From Gonocerus acuteangulatus (taxonomy: Eukaryota > Arthropoda > Insecta > Hemiptera > Coreidae), in assembly GCA_946811695.1 (NCBI GenBank), contig OX328130.1:73054853-73118852 (forward strand): DNA of 64,000 nt, in the 5' to 3' direction. A program made the position numbers and the translations under genes. Of the stretch, positions 53,480-64,000 are shown piece by piece. Numbering within the stretch: position 1 is the stretch's first letter; every line of letters starts with the position of its first letter. Under the pieces are notes generated by a model, which was not told the origin of the DNA, did not search any database, and saw only the letters and a list, made by a program, of their open reading frames with translations.

Positions 53480-54001
53480 CTAAATGAAATTGTAAATATT
53501 TGAGTCTTTAAGGTGAGTGAGTATTGTGTTTAAGTGTGGACTGTTATCTGTCAAAAGTTCGTTCATGTCATGAGGTAGATTTAGTCTGTCTCGTCCTTTG
53601 CAATCAGTCAGTATGTGTTTTATAGTCAAGTTTGCGTTGCATATGGCGCAAACTGGTCTGTCTTGTCTTGTCATTAAATAGCGATGTGTCAGCAACGAAT
53701 GTCCGATACGTAGTCTCGTAATGACAACCTCTTCTCTTCGGGTTGATCTGTTGCTCGATGGCCAAACACATACCGTTTTCTTAATTTCCTTTAATTTGTT
53801 GTTTTGTGTTTCAGCCCAAACTTTTTGCCATTCAAGGTGTAAATATGTTTTTATGTTTACATGTAAGTCTTGTAGTGTCAGTTCTTCTATGTCTATTGTA
53901 CATTTTGCTGTTGTTTGTTTAGCGTATTTGTCGGCTTCTGTGTTTCCTGGGATATCCATGTGTCCGGGTATCCACAGGATATAATTGTTTATAATAAGAC
54001 T
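53480..54001 (-). pseudogene. Jockey-like ORF2: end of RNase H plus zinc knuckle
   Basis: The minus-strand frame is open from about 54001 and reads NNYILWIPGHMDIPGNTEAD, the last RNase H motif with its terminal Asp. It continues WQKVWAETQNNKLKEIKK, then RLRIGHSLLTHRYLMTRQ, CAICNANLTIKHILTDC (C-x2-C...H-x4-C), and ends at a natural-looking stop at 53480 (NIYNFI). This is the longest LINE protein remnant here and defines the normal C-terminus for the other jockey copies. RT and endonuclease are lost by 5' truncation: a stop lies just upstream. Dead copy. Confidence 0.82.
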
Positions 54002-54984
54002 GCATAATACGAATCAATAAATTGCACGAATGGCCAGATGAAGCAGATACTGTTACAAAAAAAATATACAAAACAAAATCTAAAGGAAATCTTCACCACT
54101 CAGTAAATAAGGATAATAATGATAACTCAGTAAACAATATTTTATAGTTATTATTGTTTTAATAAATTTCCTTTTCTTAATATTATAACTAAGTAGTTAA
54201 TTTATACTCATTAAATTTCATAGGATAAATATTTTTATTACCGAGCTCTGGAAAGTAAAATAAATGAGTCCATATTGAATTAAAACAGTCCTTGGAGGGT
54301 GTATAAACAAGGAATAATATCTCAGCCAGCCTTTATGGTCTCCTGTAATAATTTCTTCAATTTCCTGTTTTCCCGTAATAAAATTCCTTGAGAAAATGGA
54401 GTTTGAGCTCAACTAATTTCCTGGCCAAAGTGAGTTTGAATTTCAACAAGGATTATAAAGTTCCAAATCGCCCCCTGACCCGGATTTGAATAAGTTCATC
54501 CAATGCATAATAATTTTTCTCTGTATTCTTTCTCCGCTTTGAAGCTCGCAGTTTCTCATGAAAATTCTGAAGAGTAACTTTTTATTCCGAGACGGAAATA
54601 TATAATTTTTATTAATTAAATTTGTTTTATTTCAAATTATATTGTTGTTTTCATTCCGCACTGTTTGTAACTAAATAAAGATTACTTATATATTTATTAG
54701 CTTGAAGAGATCTACATGGGTGAGGTCCTCCACGAAAATTAACAAAAATAATAAGATAATAATTTATCAAATTAATAAATAAAATTAATTTTTCATGCTC
54801 AGAAAAATACATAGAAAACGAAATAATTAATAAAATAATATTAAAAAAATATCTAATAATAAGTATGATCTAACTAAAAGAAAATATACTCGTAAAAAAT
54901 ATATAAATTGTTCTAAAATTATTTTGAGATTAGAACTTTTCGCTTTGATTGTACTAATTGTGTTACTTGTAATACAGCTATATT
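54002..54984. other. Unassigned AT-rich stretch
   Basis: The minus ORF at 54218-54412 has no domain. Nothing else recognised. Confidence 0.3.
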
Positions 54985-55175
54985 TCGTTGTATGTATTCC
55001 TGGTCTTCAAGTATGTCAGTATGGTATAAATATATTGGCTCTTATCTGCTAACAGCTCGCTAAGGTCATGAGGTCCCTGTAGGTTGTCTCTTTTTATGCA
55101 GTCTGTTAGTAAATGTTTTTCACCTAATGAAACGTTGTGTATGTCCGATTCTCAGTCGTGTTAATATAACTTTGT
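54985..55175 (-). pseudogene. Jockey-like ORF2 C-terminus with internal deletion
   Basis: The minus strand gives a decayed RI(G)H segment, then KHLLTDCIKRDNLQGPHDLS and ELLADKSQYIYTILTYLED. These parallel KHILTDC and LPHDMNELLTDNSPHLNTIL of the copy at 53480. The stretch that should hold the C-x2-C pair is deleted, and stops interrupt the frame. Same orientation as, and about 1 kb from, the 53480 copy. Confidence 0.65.
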
Positions 55176-56733
55176 CACTTCAAAATAAAGATTAATTTTG
55201 AATCAAAATTAAAAATTATATTATTCAAAATAAAGATTAATTTTGAATCAAAATGTATAATATTTGTTGTGATTGTGGGAAAAAATAATTATAATGTTAA
55301 ATATAAGAAATCCATGACAAAAATAATGTGCGCCATAAATTTTGCTTAAAGTAAAATAAAACAATCTATCAGCATAAAATTACACTCCAAAAAATACATT
55401 CAAGTTACAACAATTTTGTCTGTATTTTTCCTCCGCTGTGAAGATGGACGATGAAAATTCTTCTAATGAAAATTCAAGAAATCTGTCTCGCAGGAACTGC
55501 GTGTTCTAAAACGTGTTAATATCTAGTTTTATTAAAAGAGCTTGGAGTATATGCGGTTGGTATTTTGTGAAAAATGCAATCACCCGATCTAATGAAATCT
55601 CGAAGCAAACTCAGATTTTGGGTGCCAGAATCAACAGAAACCTTACAGAAGCGGAAATTACTCAGTCTCCCTTTTCCACTTCCGTCCAGAAAACTTTACC
55701 AAAAACAATAAAAAATTGTTTCCCATTTTACGCTTTTCGTTTTCCTGACAAACTCATTTTACTAGTAAAAAAAAATTAAAAAAAAAAATAAATCAAACGA
55801 TAGACACTAAAACCCGAGGGAAACTGATATAAACAGTTTTATACGCTTATTTCTCCGACTGAGATCGCCACATCCAAAATTACTGAAGAAACATTAATGT
55901 AAAGAATTTAGTAAGCTTTTGAATGTCACCTTCCACTAGCATTGGCGAATTCCTTACCGTTTTTGAGGGAAATCGCAAGTGCTACGTCGTACGTGAACAA
56001 AATTGTTTTACCTCATTTTCGATGAATGACGAATGTCTTGAAACATTTTCAACTCAATCCGCAATCTGCTAATCCCTTTCAAGTATCCAAAACGAAAATT
56101 TATAACTTTTTTCGAAGAAGGCTAAAAATGCCAACTTAAAAATGTTCAAATACTGTCATATGCTATAAGTAACTCTTAGACTAAGTAAGATGGAATGTTC
56201 GTGTTTGATAGGAGACATTCTTGGTGGAGGATCTGGGAAAGAGATGTGTACACTACGATGCTACAGATGGTAAGGTTAAGGTCATACGACAAGGTCGTAA
56301 CACAGAGGCTAGTCTTGTTAGGAATAAAGGCATTTAGCCTTGTTCTTAACCCATAAGCAGTCATTACTATGTCAAGATCTTAGAGCTGACATTTTTTATT
56401 GGAAACAACGCTATATTAATCGGCTTCCTTAACTTTTCGGCTGTCATTTCATTATAATCTATAACAGCGTTTCCCAAACTGCGGTAAGGGTTCTGCTGGT
56501 AATATGCTGCACGAAAAATAATCAATAAATGTGTATGTAAAAAATTAAAAAAAAAAAATCAAATCACAAAAAAAGTGTTTATAATTCAAACAAAAATATG
56601 TTAATAAATAATATGATATTTTTTCCTAATCCTTCCCACCTCAAAACGTAAACAAAATCTAAATTAAATGTCCCACTATTGGCCAATTCTCCAAAAATAA
56701 TTACTTTTCACTTTTACGCCGGAATCAGTAAAA

Positions 56734-56738
<5 letters not shown>
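55176..56738. other. Unassigned; family D tail fragment
   Basis: A roughly 45-bp direct repeat (caaaataaagattaattttg) lies at 55182-55255. A reversed family D tail lies at about 55870-56060. The plus ORF at 55513-55779 has no domain. No gene. Confidence 0.35.
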
Positions 56739-56781
<43 letters not shown>

Positions 56782-56880
56782 AGGCGCTGGTAACCTAGAC
56801 GTTAAGCGCCTTATATAAAAAAAAAATCCAGGCGCTGGTAACCTAGACGTTAAGCGCCTTATAAAAAAAAAAAAAAAAAG
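56739..56880. repeat. A-runs with duplicated 35-bp hairpin block
   Basis: A 40-A run is followed by tccaggcgctggtaacctag...ttaagcgcctta, an A-run, and the same block again about 47 bp later. The block can form an AGGCGCT/AAGCGCCT stem and ends in A-runs, so it may be a tandem pair of very short retroposon tails. Confidence 0.75.
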
Positions 56881-57540
56881 TCAAGTTGTAGCAAAAATGC
56901 GATGCGTGTCTAATTCCTTGTACTTGCATACTATTCATAAGAAATACCAGAACTTAATTTTCATAATGTTTTTCTTTTATTTTTATTTTTCTGTACTCAT
57001 ATCGATTTGGTGTCCTTATTTCAGGGATTTTGATTCTTATTTTTTATTTATTTTTTTAATTTGTATACACACAAACACCACACTCACTCACACACACGTA
57101 CAGATATATATAGTTTTACAGGTAAGGTTCTTTGAATTTGTAAATACGGAAAAAACGTTTTTGTTTTTTTCCTCCCTGCTAAAGGCTATGGGGTATTTCA
57201 GAAATGCGTGCATCGAACCCAGGCCCTACCACCCACACAGGTCGATGTATATTCATCAGACAGCCTTTTAAGGCCGAACCAGCTGGTCATGGAATAGTTC
57301 TCCATCTAGTTTAGAAACATTATTCAGACGATTTCTCACGCCACAAGGACGAATTTGTTAGAGTAATGTCGATTTTATTTAGTCTAATTCCTTTATTAAC
57401 TTAAAAATTCTTTTGCTTAATTGTTCTCCTTTTGTTAATTATCTTATCATTAGAGTTACAAACAATTATCATTTTTATTTCGGACCAAAACAATTTTTTT
57501 TTTTTTGCACAAATGGAAAATAATTAAATAGCTATTTAGA
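56881..57540. other. Unassigned; possible tRNA-like head
   Basis: The minus strand near 57195-57290 contains gggttcgatgcacgc (B-box-like), preceded by an aggctgtctgatgaa region, a weak SINE-head candidate. The plus ORF at 56897-57271 is low complexity. Confidence 0.2.
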
Positions 57541-57935
57541 AAATCAAATCAAAACATAATGTCTTGTTACAGCCCCGGTTTGAGGCAACGGGCTGTAAGT
57601 TCTCCAAGGTGGTAATTCTTGGCACCAGAAGAGAGAGCCAGTTTGTCGTGGTATCTGCAGGTAAAGTCTTCCATTTGAAATGCGAGAGTATCAACTCCCA
57701 GTTCCCGATGGAGCAAGGTGTTTCGAACGAACCAAGGGGCGTTGGCTGCAATCCGTTGAACTTTAAATATTTTGATGTTTATCGCGGTTGTTCCATACCA
57801 CACAGGGCAAAGTAAGTCAGTATTGGGATGATCATCGTTTTGTAAAGGAGTGTGACTAGTGAAGGTCGGAGTGCTAGAGTTACATAACTTTGACGATTAA
57901 ATCCTTAAACAGCTGTTTTTGTTCGTGACCATTAT
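57541..57935 (-). pseudogene. Jockey-type ORF2 region between RT and RNase H
   Basis: The minus strand gives LLYKTMIIPILTYFALCGM, then after a frameshift KVQRIAANAPWFVRNTLLHR, ELGVDTLAFQ and DFTCRYHDKLALS. The order L.YK..I.PILTY, then APWFVRN, then H.ELG, is characteristic of the segment following the reverse transcriptase in jockey-like ORF2. It ends in CLKPGL near 57541. It is 5' and 3' truncated and frameshifted at least once. It is not contiguous with the other LINE pieces. Confidence 0.78.
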
Positions 57936-58186
57936 GTGAAAATATTAATGCGAAAAAATGCAAACATAAGGGGAACATTAAGGCAATTAACACTTTTGCA
58001 GTCACCCAAAATTCGAAGCGCAGCCCATTGAGCTACTCTTATGTTTTTCCAGAAAGCAACTCGAAAACGAATATATATACTAGGAAAAATAGTAAAAAAA
58101 TATATATATCTATATTCGGTACATTTAGTACACCACTTATTTATTTATTTTTTGGTGTTCCGCTTTATGGCGATGGTGTATCATAA

Positions 58187-58380
58187 ACCAAAGGTTATAA
58201 TTTGAGTATGCATTTGACTGTTAACGCTGCAACATAGGACAAAAATTGTCAGATTTTGATGAAATGTTTTACTTTGTATAAAACTTATGGTCGTTTGACC
58301 CCAATTTGGTTCGGGATGTGCGTTAATTGTCAAAAGCGTTAATAGTCAAATGCATACTCAAATTAGAATAACATTTGGGT
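58187..58380. mobile_element. MITE with about 45-bp imperfect inverted repeats
   Basis: The left tttgagtatgcatttgact plus ttaacgct and the right agcgttaatagtcaaatgca plus tactcaaa are inverted. The outer part (accaaaggttataa / aataacatttgggt) is more diverged. No ORF. Confidence 0.75.
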
Positions 58381-58394
58381 TGATAGGTCCTCAT

Positions 58395-58588
58395 GCGCAA
58401 ACAATATTTCTGAATAACGGCATATGTTAGTACTTATAATAGGGCATCCGTATAGGGCAGATAGGGAAGAACCTAAATATGCAAATATAAGTTCTAGCTT
58501 TTGATCAATTTAATATAATGGCGAATCCCCCCTTTTAGCAGAATCATGTGAAATAATGACACGAACCACTCTAGTTCGTGTCATTATT
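58395..58588 (+). repeat. Local duplication, copy 1 (empty SINE site)
   Basis: Matches 59078-59184 plus 59450-59530: gcgcaaacaatatttctgaa, atagggcatcc, gggcagatagg and ccccccttttagcagaatca. Across the SINE site it reads agcttttgatcaatttaata with no insertion. A perfect 15-bp inverted repeat (aataatgacacgaac) lies at 58552-58588. Confidence 0.9.
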
Positions 58589-59077
58589 AAGCTAAGAAGA
58601 GGTCTTTGACAATTAGCTCTAATGGTGAACGGACAAAGAGTTGATTGTGTATCAACGAATTTCTAATTGTTTCACCAAAGCTAGACGTAAGTTTCATGAA
58701 AAAATATGAAAAATTAATAGGCCGTCAGACAGGAGCTGCATAAGTATTAACAAGGTGTTAAGTGGATTTCAGATTTCTGAAGAATGTGCATAAAATAACC
58801 AATATCAATATCAATTAAATTTTAATAATTAAACTTCGAATCCTAAAAAAAAAATATTTATTTTTTTTCATCGCAATGTTCTTATTAGTCGGGGAATATT
58901 TGGGATTCGGCTAGGAAAACATTGTATTAAGAATGTTTCGGCTACTCTGTGGGAGCCTTAGGCCGCTCGTCCACTGGAACCGAAAAGCTGCGAATTGCGA
59001 AGCAACAAATTCGTGCGAATGCCTCTCGTCCATTGCCTCAGTGTTCGTCCGAATTCGCATTAGACTTGATCGCTCAA
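58589..59077. other. Unassigned; family B start and PLE-like fragment
   Basis: 58728-58850 resembles the start of family B (cagacaggagctgcataagt). 58893-58960 has gggattcggctagg then aatgtttcggctac, resembling the Penelope-like arm. 58966 starts a ttaggccgctcgtccactgg DNA-element-like terminus. Confidence 0.35.
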
Positions 59078-59530
59078 ACAATATTTCTGAATAACGCCAT
59101 ATGTTAGTACTTATAATAGGGCATCCATATAGGGCAGATAGGAAAGAACCTAAATATGCAAATATAAGTCCTAGCTTCTGATCTAAAAAAAAAAAAAAAA
59201 AAAATCAGTCCCGTAACAGACCACGAGGGCCCTGAGGGGCAGATACTATAGAGGTATCTGATTCTTGACCATACGGCACACTAAGGAGATAGTATGGTCA
59301 GTACTATGCTCCGGCCGCCTGATTTTCCCCTAGGCTGCTTCGACTGCTAGAGTCATTAGCACCAACCAAGGTACCCATTATTAAATTAATTAAAGGCTGG
59401 GTTGGCCTAGGGACGGTCAGGGAGGCCGAATTCAACCCATGAACGAAGAAGCTTCTGATCTATTTAATATAATTCTGAATCCCCCCTTTTAGCAGAATCA
59501 TGTGAAATAATGACACGAACTAGAGCGGTT
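59078..59530 (+). repeat. Local duplication, copy 2 (filled SINE site)
   Basis: About 93% similar by eye to copy 1 and interrupted by the SINE at 59185-59449. Matching resumes at tttaatataat and continues through aataatgacacgaac. Confidence 0.9.
59185..59449 (-). mobile_element. SINE-T, 5'-truncated, TSD and empty site known
   Basis: A plus-strand run of 20 A (sense T) is followed by the reversed SINE-T tail and body ending at a ttcgttcatgggttgaattc start on the sense strand. The target duplication agcttctgatct is present at 59173-59184 and 59450-59461. The paralogous sequence at 58500 lacks the insert, so the boundaries are exact. Confidence 0.95.
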
Positions 59531-60110
59531 CAGTAGGAAATGGAAGGGAAGCTAAGAATGGAGTAGAAAATAGCTCCAATCTATCGAAGAGCCATCATCA
59601 GAGGATTTCCCATCACGGAGTGCCAATTACAGATAATCTATGCATTCGTCATCATCATCTACATCTCGTAGATGGAGGAACATCACGCCTATAGCCGTCA
59701 TCTATAGAAATTATCGCTCTAGCACTAAAGCATTTCCATGGCTTTTAGCACTACCCCAAGGAGGTCACACACATGAACAAATTTGTTCAAATCGGTAAAA
59801 CTGAAGTTTAGCATCCTCACAAACGATTACTTTAACATTTTGCGCAATGAAGTATTTTAATGCACTAAACACGAATAGGTGAGAGAAAAAAATCTCTCTC
59901 AACTAGGAAAGAAGTGATTAAGCACTTCTAAGTTCACTGTCATGGAGGTTATAAAAGTAGGCGAAAACAGCATATTTGTAAACATGCACATGCGCAGACA
60001 TGTAACATTGGGAAACAGAGCACTCTCATTTAAATGTTGATAAACTATTTATTCAAAAATAATTGCCAATTTTAAGGCCATCGTCACCCGTCATAACTTG
60101 TCGCTTATAT
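59531..60110. other. Unassigned stretch
   Basis: Mixed composition, with short repeats of atcatcatc near 59650. No gene recognised. Confidence 0.3.
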
Positions 60111-60217
60111 ACCTGAACAGTCCGCCTGAAGGCCGGTCGTCTGAACGTGTATATATTCCGGCCGGTCTGTCAGTTGAGACAGTTCAGGCGACCGGCTTTC
60201 AGGCGGACTGTTCAGGT
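60111..60217. repeat. 36-bp inverted repeat, 35-bp loop, GC-rich
   Basis: Arms 60111-60146 and 60182-60217 are reverse complements with two mismatches (acctgaacagtccgcctgaa...). The loop contains ccggccgg. The structure stands out from its AT-rich surroundings. Confidence 0.9.
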
Positions 60218-60357
60218 CTAACTGACAGGCCTACCTGAATCGCGTGTAGCCTGCTTTAAGAATAATACGAATACCTTTAACGGAACACTGTTTTCTGTAA
60301 AATTCAGGCTAATGAAGTCACTCCACTTATGAATATGCCCTGATAGGCGTATTACCT

Positions 60358-60550
60358 ATTGTTATTTATTTTTTTTTTATTAATTTTTTTACGGCGCTTC
60401 AACAACTAGGCCATTAGCGCCGACATCCAGGGTGCAGCTAGGTATTTCCCAACGAGCCGTGGGATGAGAAAATTCCTGCCGTCGGAATCGAACCCACCAT
60501 CTCCTGCTTATGAATCTAAGGCGCTAGCCACTAGACCACGGGAGACCCCC
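60358..60550 (-). mobile_element. tRNA-derived SINE with 11-bp TSD
   Basis: The sense head tctcccgtggtctagtggct, a B-box region (gggttcgattcc with a small deletion just downstream), the ctgcaccctggatgtcgg body, the cgctaatggcctagttgttg..gcgccgtaaaa tail, and a long A-rich tail. Target duplications gcgtattacct (60347-60357, 60551-60561) are identical. Same family as 20499. Confidence 0.92.
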
Positions 60551-60561
60551 GCGTATTACCT

Positions 60562-61484
60562 TAGTGACGAAAAAGTAACAAAATTTCTATAATGACTTTA
60601 CGCCCACCAAATAGTCTACTAATATATAGTAGACTCATTCTGGACCTCTCGAAAAAATTAATTAAAGAAGAATATAATCCCATAAGCAGAAGAATGCTTT
60701 CAATTGTAAATTGTGAATGGATCGTGAAAGCATAAAATCAATGATAACTCGAGTTGCCCTTATGGAATTAGAAACGACAATGGCGCGCCAGTAAAAGAGA
60801 TAATTTCACAAATTTCCTGAGCAATCGTTCAAGTGCAATAACTCTATTGTGCCAATTCCGCCAGCCAAAGGCGCGCCAGCCTCTTCAAATCACACGCTAC
60901 GATGGCTCCCGTCCTCTTTTATATTGGATTCCCTTATCTAGGAGACAAGAAGAAACCCTTCTTAATATAAAAAATCATTCGAAATCTAAAGAATTTTTCT
61001 CGCCGAAAGGTCAATTTATAAAAGTCAAAATTAACACAAAATTCAATTTATTAAAACATTTCTACATGTTTCGCATACTTGGGACCTGAGCATAATACAG
61101 AAAAATATTCATTTACCAGAAAAAAATTGGAGTATCAAATCTGGTTTGAAAGGAACGTAAAATATTTAATAACTATTGAATCACTTTTTTGCATTTTAGG
61201 AATGCCCCAATCGCGAGAAACATTATTCATTAATACATTTTTAATTGCGAAATTTAAAAAAGTTAATTTGCCCTATTCCGTGAATTAGTATAAATTAGTA
61301 GATTTAGAATTTCAATTTTTTTCTTCTGTACTCAAGTTAAAAACGCAATACTCAAGTTAAAAAGAATGGTTTAGTCCCTAAATTAAACAAAATAGAATGT
61401 TATTTATAGATATTAAAGATAAAACTTTCTATCTACAAATAAAAAAAGACTTCAACAAACCAAAGTCTAACTTTGTGTAGTGTA
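60562..61484. other. Unassigned stretch
   Basis: Two plus ORFs (60847-61089, 61079-61288) overlap slightly but show no domain. Paired gcgcgccag blocks lie at 60784 and 60871. No supported gene. Confidence 0.25.
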
Positions 61485-62160
61485 GACTTCATTCCTAAAT
61501 AATTTGCTTAAAATAACCTTCATAAATAAAATAAAGGCAGGAATAGTTTTGTTCTTTTATATTTGTAATGAGGAACTGTTTCAATTATTATTTTTGTAAT
61601 AATTTTTTTCCAGAGTACTACAGTAATTAATAAAAACACAAAAACGTCACATCTTCGACTATTTATCTTGATGAATAATAAATGTATCGGGATACAGTTA
61701 TAACACAGGAAAAGGATCCAGCACTCCTAGTAGTATAAGTCAGAACTACAACCCATATAAAGTCATATGAAAACAGTGGCGCTCCAAGCGGGAGCTTAGC
61801 CAACCAACGTTTGGAGGGAAATTCTATTCAAACATAGTTCAAAGTAAACCCCTCTTTCTGTTGACCAGTTTAGGTTTACAACACTTCTTACTCATTACAT
61901 ACCCAGGTAGTATATCGTGTTTCATTACAATAAAATAGAAATTAAGATCGGTATGAGTATATTAGTAATTTGGGCCCAGAGTAACCCCACCCCCTCCTAA
62001 TAAACCGATTTAGATTATTTTTGGAAAACATTTTCCTCTTTATATATCCACAATGAATACCGAGTTTCGTTGAAATATAACAATATTTATGGCTGGTATT
62101 AACAAATAACTACTTTGGCTTTGCAGTATCCCCCCCACCATATTCCCTGCTTATGGATGT
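61485..62160 (+). mobile_element. Family B copy
   Basis: Aligns with 2480-3190 in order: tagtgtagact, aatttgcttaaaataac, caatgag..atac blocks, ccgatttagattatttttgg, taccgagtttcgttgaaata and C-runs. Fewer minisatellite units than the first copy. Confidence 0.65.
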
Positions 62161-62191
62161 TATCTTGCATTACGGATCTCCATATTATCTT

Positions 62192-62278
62192 TCATTATGG
62201 ATGTTAAGGACGTGGGCAAACAGTAGATAGTCCGGCCTAAGATGTCTTTACGCCTTAAACAAAAATAAAAAAAAAAAA
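62192..62278 (+). mobile_element. Decayed SINE core and tail, candidate
   Basis: gtgggcaaacagtagatagtccggc then aagatgtctttacgcct and an A-run resemble the shared SINE core/tail with many changes. Confidence 0.35.
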
Positions 62279-62402
62279 AAAAGACATGAAATTAAATAAG
62301 ATTGATTTGAACTGGAATAACCATCGTCTGGGCTATCGAAATTATGTTAGGACTTATTATTAACGGTTATTATGTTAACTGAAATTATCGTTTTGTTTAT
62401 TT

Positions 62403-62442
<40 letters not shown>
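62403..62442. repeat. (GATA)n microsatellite
   Basis: About ten GATA units. It lies about 280 bp past the minus-strand LINE stop, so it may be that LINE's simple-repeat tail (TATC on the sense strand). Confidence 0.9.
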
Positions 62443-62718
62443 AAGCTGTATTTAAGTTTTAACTTTTTACAGGGAGGCCACTTAATGTGCTTAAAATAAT
62501 ATAACTTTACATAAAAATTATAAAATATAATACTAGTTTTATAATAATGAAAAATTTATACCTAAATAAAAAGAAAAGAAGAAGAGAGAGAAACAAATAT
62601 ATACATATATATAATAATAATAATAAATAAATAATAATAATAAGTCACCCAAATTAAATTTAAAATAATTCAGTTTTGCACATTCAGTCCTACATTAAAG
62701 AAACAGCCACAAAAGAAA

Positions 62719-63449
62719 TTAATCGAATCTGATAAAAGCACGGATTCTGAGGGCATATAAAACGTAGGCGCAGAGGTTGTTGAGCTTCTCACGGTCTCTT
62801 ACATCCAGTAATGCAACAAGCCTGTCTTCAGTGGTGTCGTCTGCTTGGAAATAGCTGCAGATGTAGTGGCGTCTAGCTTCCGTGTACATCGGACACCTGA
62901 GTAGGAAGTGACCAATATCCTCCTCTTACATCCAGTAATGCAACAAGGCTGTCTTCAGTGGTGTCCTCTGCTTGGAAATAGCTGCAGATGTAGTGGCGTC
63001 TAGCTTCCGTGTACATCGGACACCTGAGTAGGAAGTGACCAATATCCTCCTCTTCGTACAGGTTGCATATTGAGCATATCTCGTCACATTTTATCTTGTA
63101 CAAGATTCCATTGGTAAATATTCTCAGCTCCAACCTTCCGGCTAGTCTCAGCTGAGACAAGATTCGAGCTTTGTAGAAGGTAGTTCTGAGTTGGAGGTAT
63201 TTATCTACACCCCAAAATGTCTTTAGCCTTCGGTAGATTGGACTGAAGGAGGATCCACACATCTTCTCTATATCTGCTTGGACGTGTCTATCAAGATATG
63301 CTTTGACCAGATATCCTTCTTTTTCTCTCAGTGCTGCGCTGTCCTGTCTCAGGAATAATTCCTCTTCCCCTACAAGCTGGAACTGCTCTCGTGCCTGACT
63401 CACCCAGTTATATTGGCTTGAATTATGGGATAAGCTGTCAAGTTTTGTT
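62719..63449 (-). pseudogene. Second-type LINE ORF2 C-terminus broken by 127-bp duplication
   Basis: The minus frame is open from about 63449 (DSLSHNSSQYNWVSQAREQF) through LQLRTTFYKARILSQLRLAG, CSICNLYEEEDIGHFLLRC (C-x2-C...H-x4-C) and DTTEDSLVALLDV. It then hits a 127-bp tandem duplication (62796-62922 and 62923-63049) that shifts the frame and creates a stop at 62873. Beyond the duplicate the expected ending (REKLNNLCAYVLYALRIRAF) and a stop at 62719-62721 are intact. RT is absent by 5' truncation. The zinc knuckle resembles that at 21625 rather than the jockey copies. Clade not assigned. Confidence 0.8.
62796..63054. repeat. 127-bp tandem duplication within LINE
   Basis: Two adjacent copies differ at about two positions (caagcc/caaggc; tgtcgtc/tgtcctc). 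The junction shares ctctt at both ends, a microhomology typical of replication slippage or end-joining duplication. Confidence 0.95.
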
Positions 63450-64000
63450 TATTTATAATTATTTATTAATATAATTTTATATTTTAAATTCTATACGGAC
63501 TAAATATGTGTATCTGATTTTGTGGCCCAAAATTTTATTGTAGCATTTTTCATCCAATCTATAAAAAGGAACAATAATAATTATGGTTTACCTTTTAGAA
63601 TTTAAGTAATTATTGTAATTTTTTCTTATTTATGTACGATTTTGGAGAACCTATATTGGGCTCAAAAAAAAAAATGTACATACATGAGAGAAAATAGAAT
63701 TATGAGATAAATTTAAGTTACAATGACGGAACTCTTTCCGTTTTGTTTTCGATTGTATATACAAAATGAGCAATGCCTGTAAAAGGAACGGGACCCTGTT
63801 GAAGAAGAACTTTTTTTTCTGTTGGTTTTTTTTTGGGTCACAGAATCGTACCTTAGTGGGTGGTCCGCCAATCTTGATACAACTTGAATATATCTGTATA
63901 CATTAATGAGGTCCAAATTTGGTAATCTCATTACAGAATCATGGTCGCATAGATCTGTACGCTAGGACAAAATTATTTTTTTGGGTACAATCTGAGTTGC
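63450..64000. other. Unassigned AT-rich end of window
   Basis: A 72-residue minus ORF (63713-63931) has no domain. Nothing recognised. Confidence 0.3.

Noticed and set aside
58552..58588. 15-bp perfect inverted repeat as a terminator
   Set aside because: It belongs to a duplicated AT-rich segment, there is no upstream gene, and factor-independent terminators of this kind are not expected in this genome.

Overview
The window looks like repeat-dominated nuclear DNA from an arthropod, most likely an insect. It is AT-rich, has many long (TA)n tracts, and carries remnants of mariner, Tigger/pogo-like and hAT-like DNA transposons, jockey-type and a second type of non-LTR retrotransposon, and 5S-rRNA- and tRNA-derived SINEs. 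I found no intact host gene, no functional tRNA or rRNA gene, and no bacterial features. The species assignment is inference. Almost all open reading frames are short chance ORFs, microsatellite translations (alternating Y/I, S/L or R/E), tandem-repeat ORFs or pieces of transposon proteins.

Layout. 1-5 kb: a long-inverted-repeat MITE (family A), a Helitron-like repeat with a 124-bp minisatellite, a second minisatellite-bearing family with C-runs (family B), and a very homogeneous 80-bp satellite. 6-12.7 kb: a foldback element (family C), a (TA)n-carrying family (D), a 17-bp minisatellite, a poly(T)-tailed SINE, a full family A copy, and a jockey-like LINE end that runs into a 256-bp essentially perfect palindrome. 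13-22.7 kb: MITEs and foldbacks, a possible LTR fragment, an 82-bp mini-SINE, a 5S-derived SINE, a coding-like orphan ORF whose tail is duplicated around a minisatellite, a mariner 5' fragment, LINE ends and tRNA-SINEs. 23-33 kb: families B and D, tandem arrays of 54, 76, 96, 30 and 62 bp, and a hAT-like element containing the 30-bp array and a 5S-SINE. 33-42 kb: a Tigger-like element inside a (TA)n tract, a composite family C foldback, family A again, and an internally deleted mariner with both TIRs and TA target duplications. 43-47 kb: Penelope-like fragments with a recurring hammerhead-like motif, including a 226-bp inverted pair. 48-64 kb: MITEs, five LINE protein remnants, and a local duplication that preserves both the empty and the filled site of a SINE insertion.

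No genes act together here. The coherent story is a transposon community: two SINE head types (5S and tRNA) share one 3' tail, a third SINE ends in poly(T) on its sense strand, and several families carry tandem repeats or (TA)n tracts at fixed internal positions, so transposition appears to have seeded much of the simple sequence.
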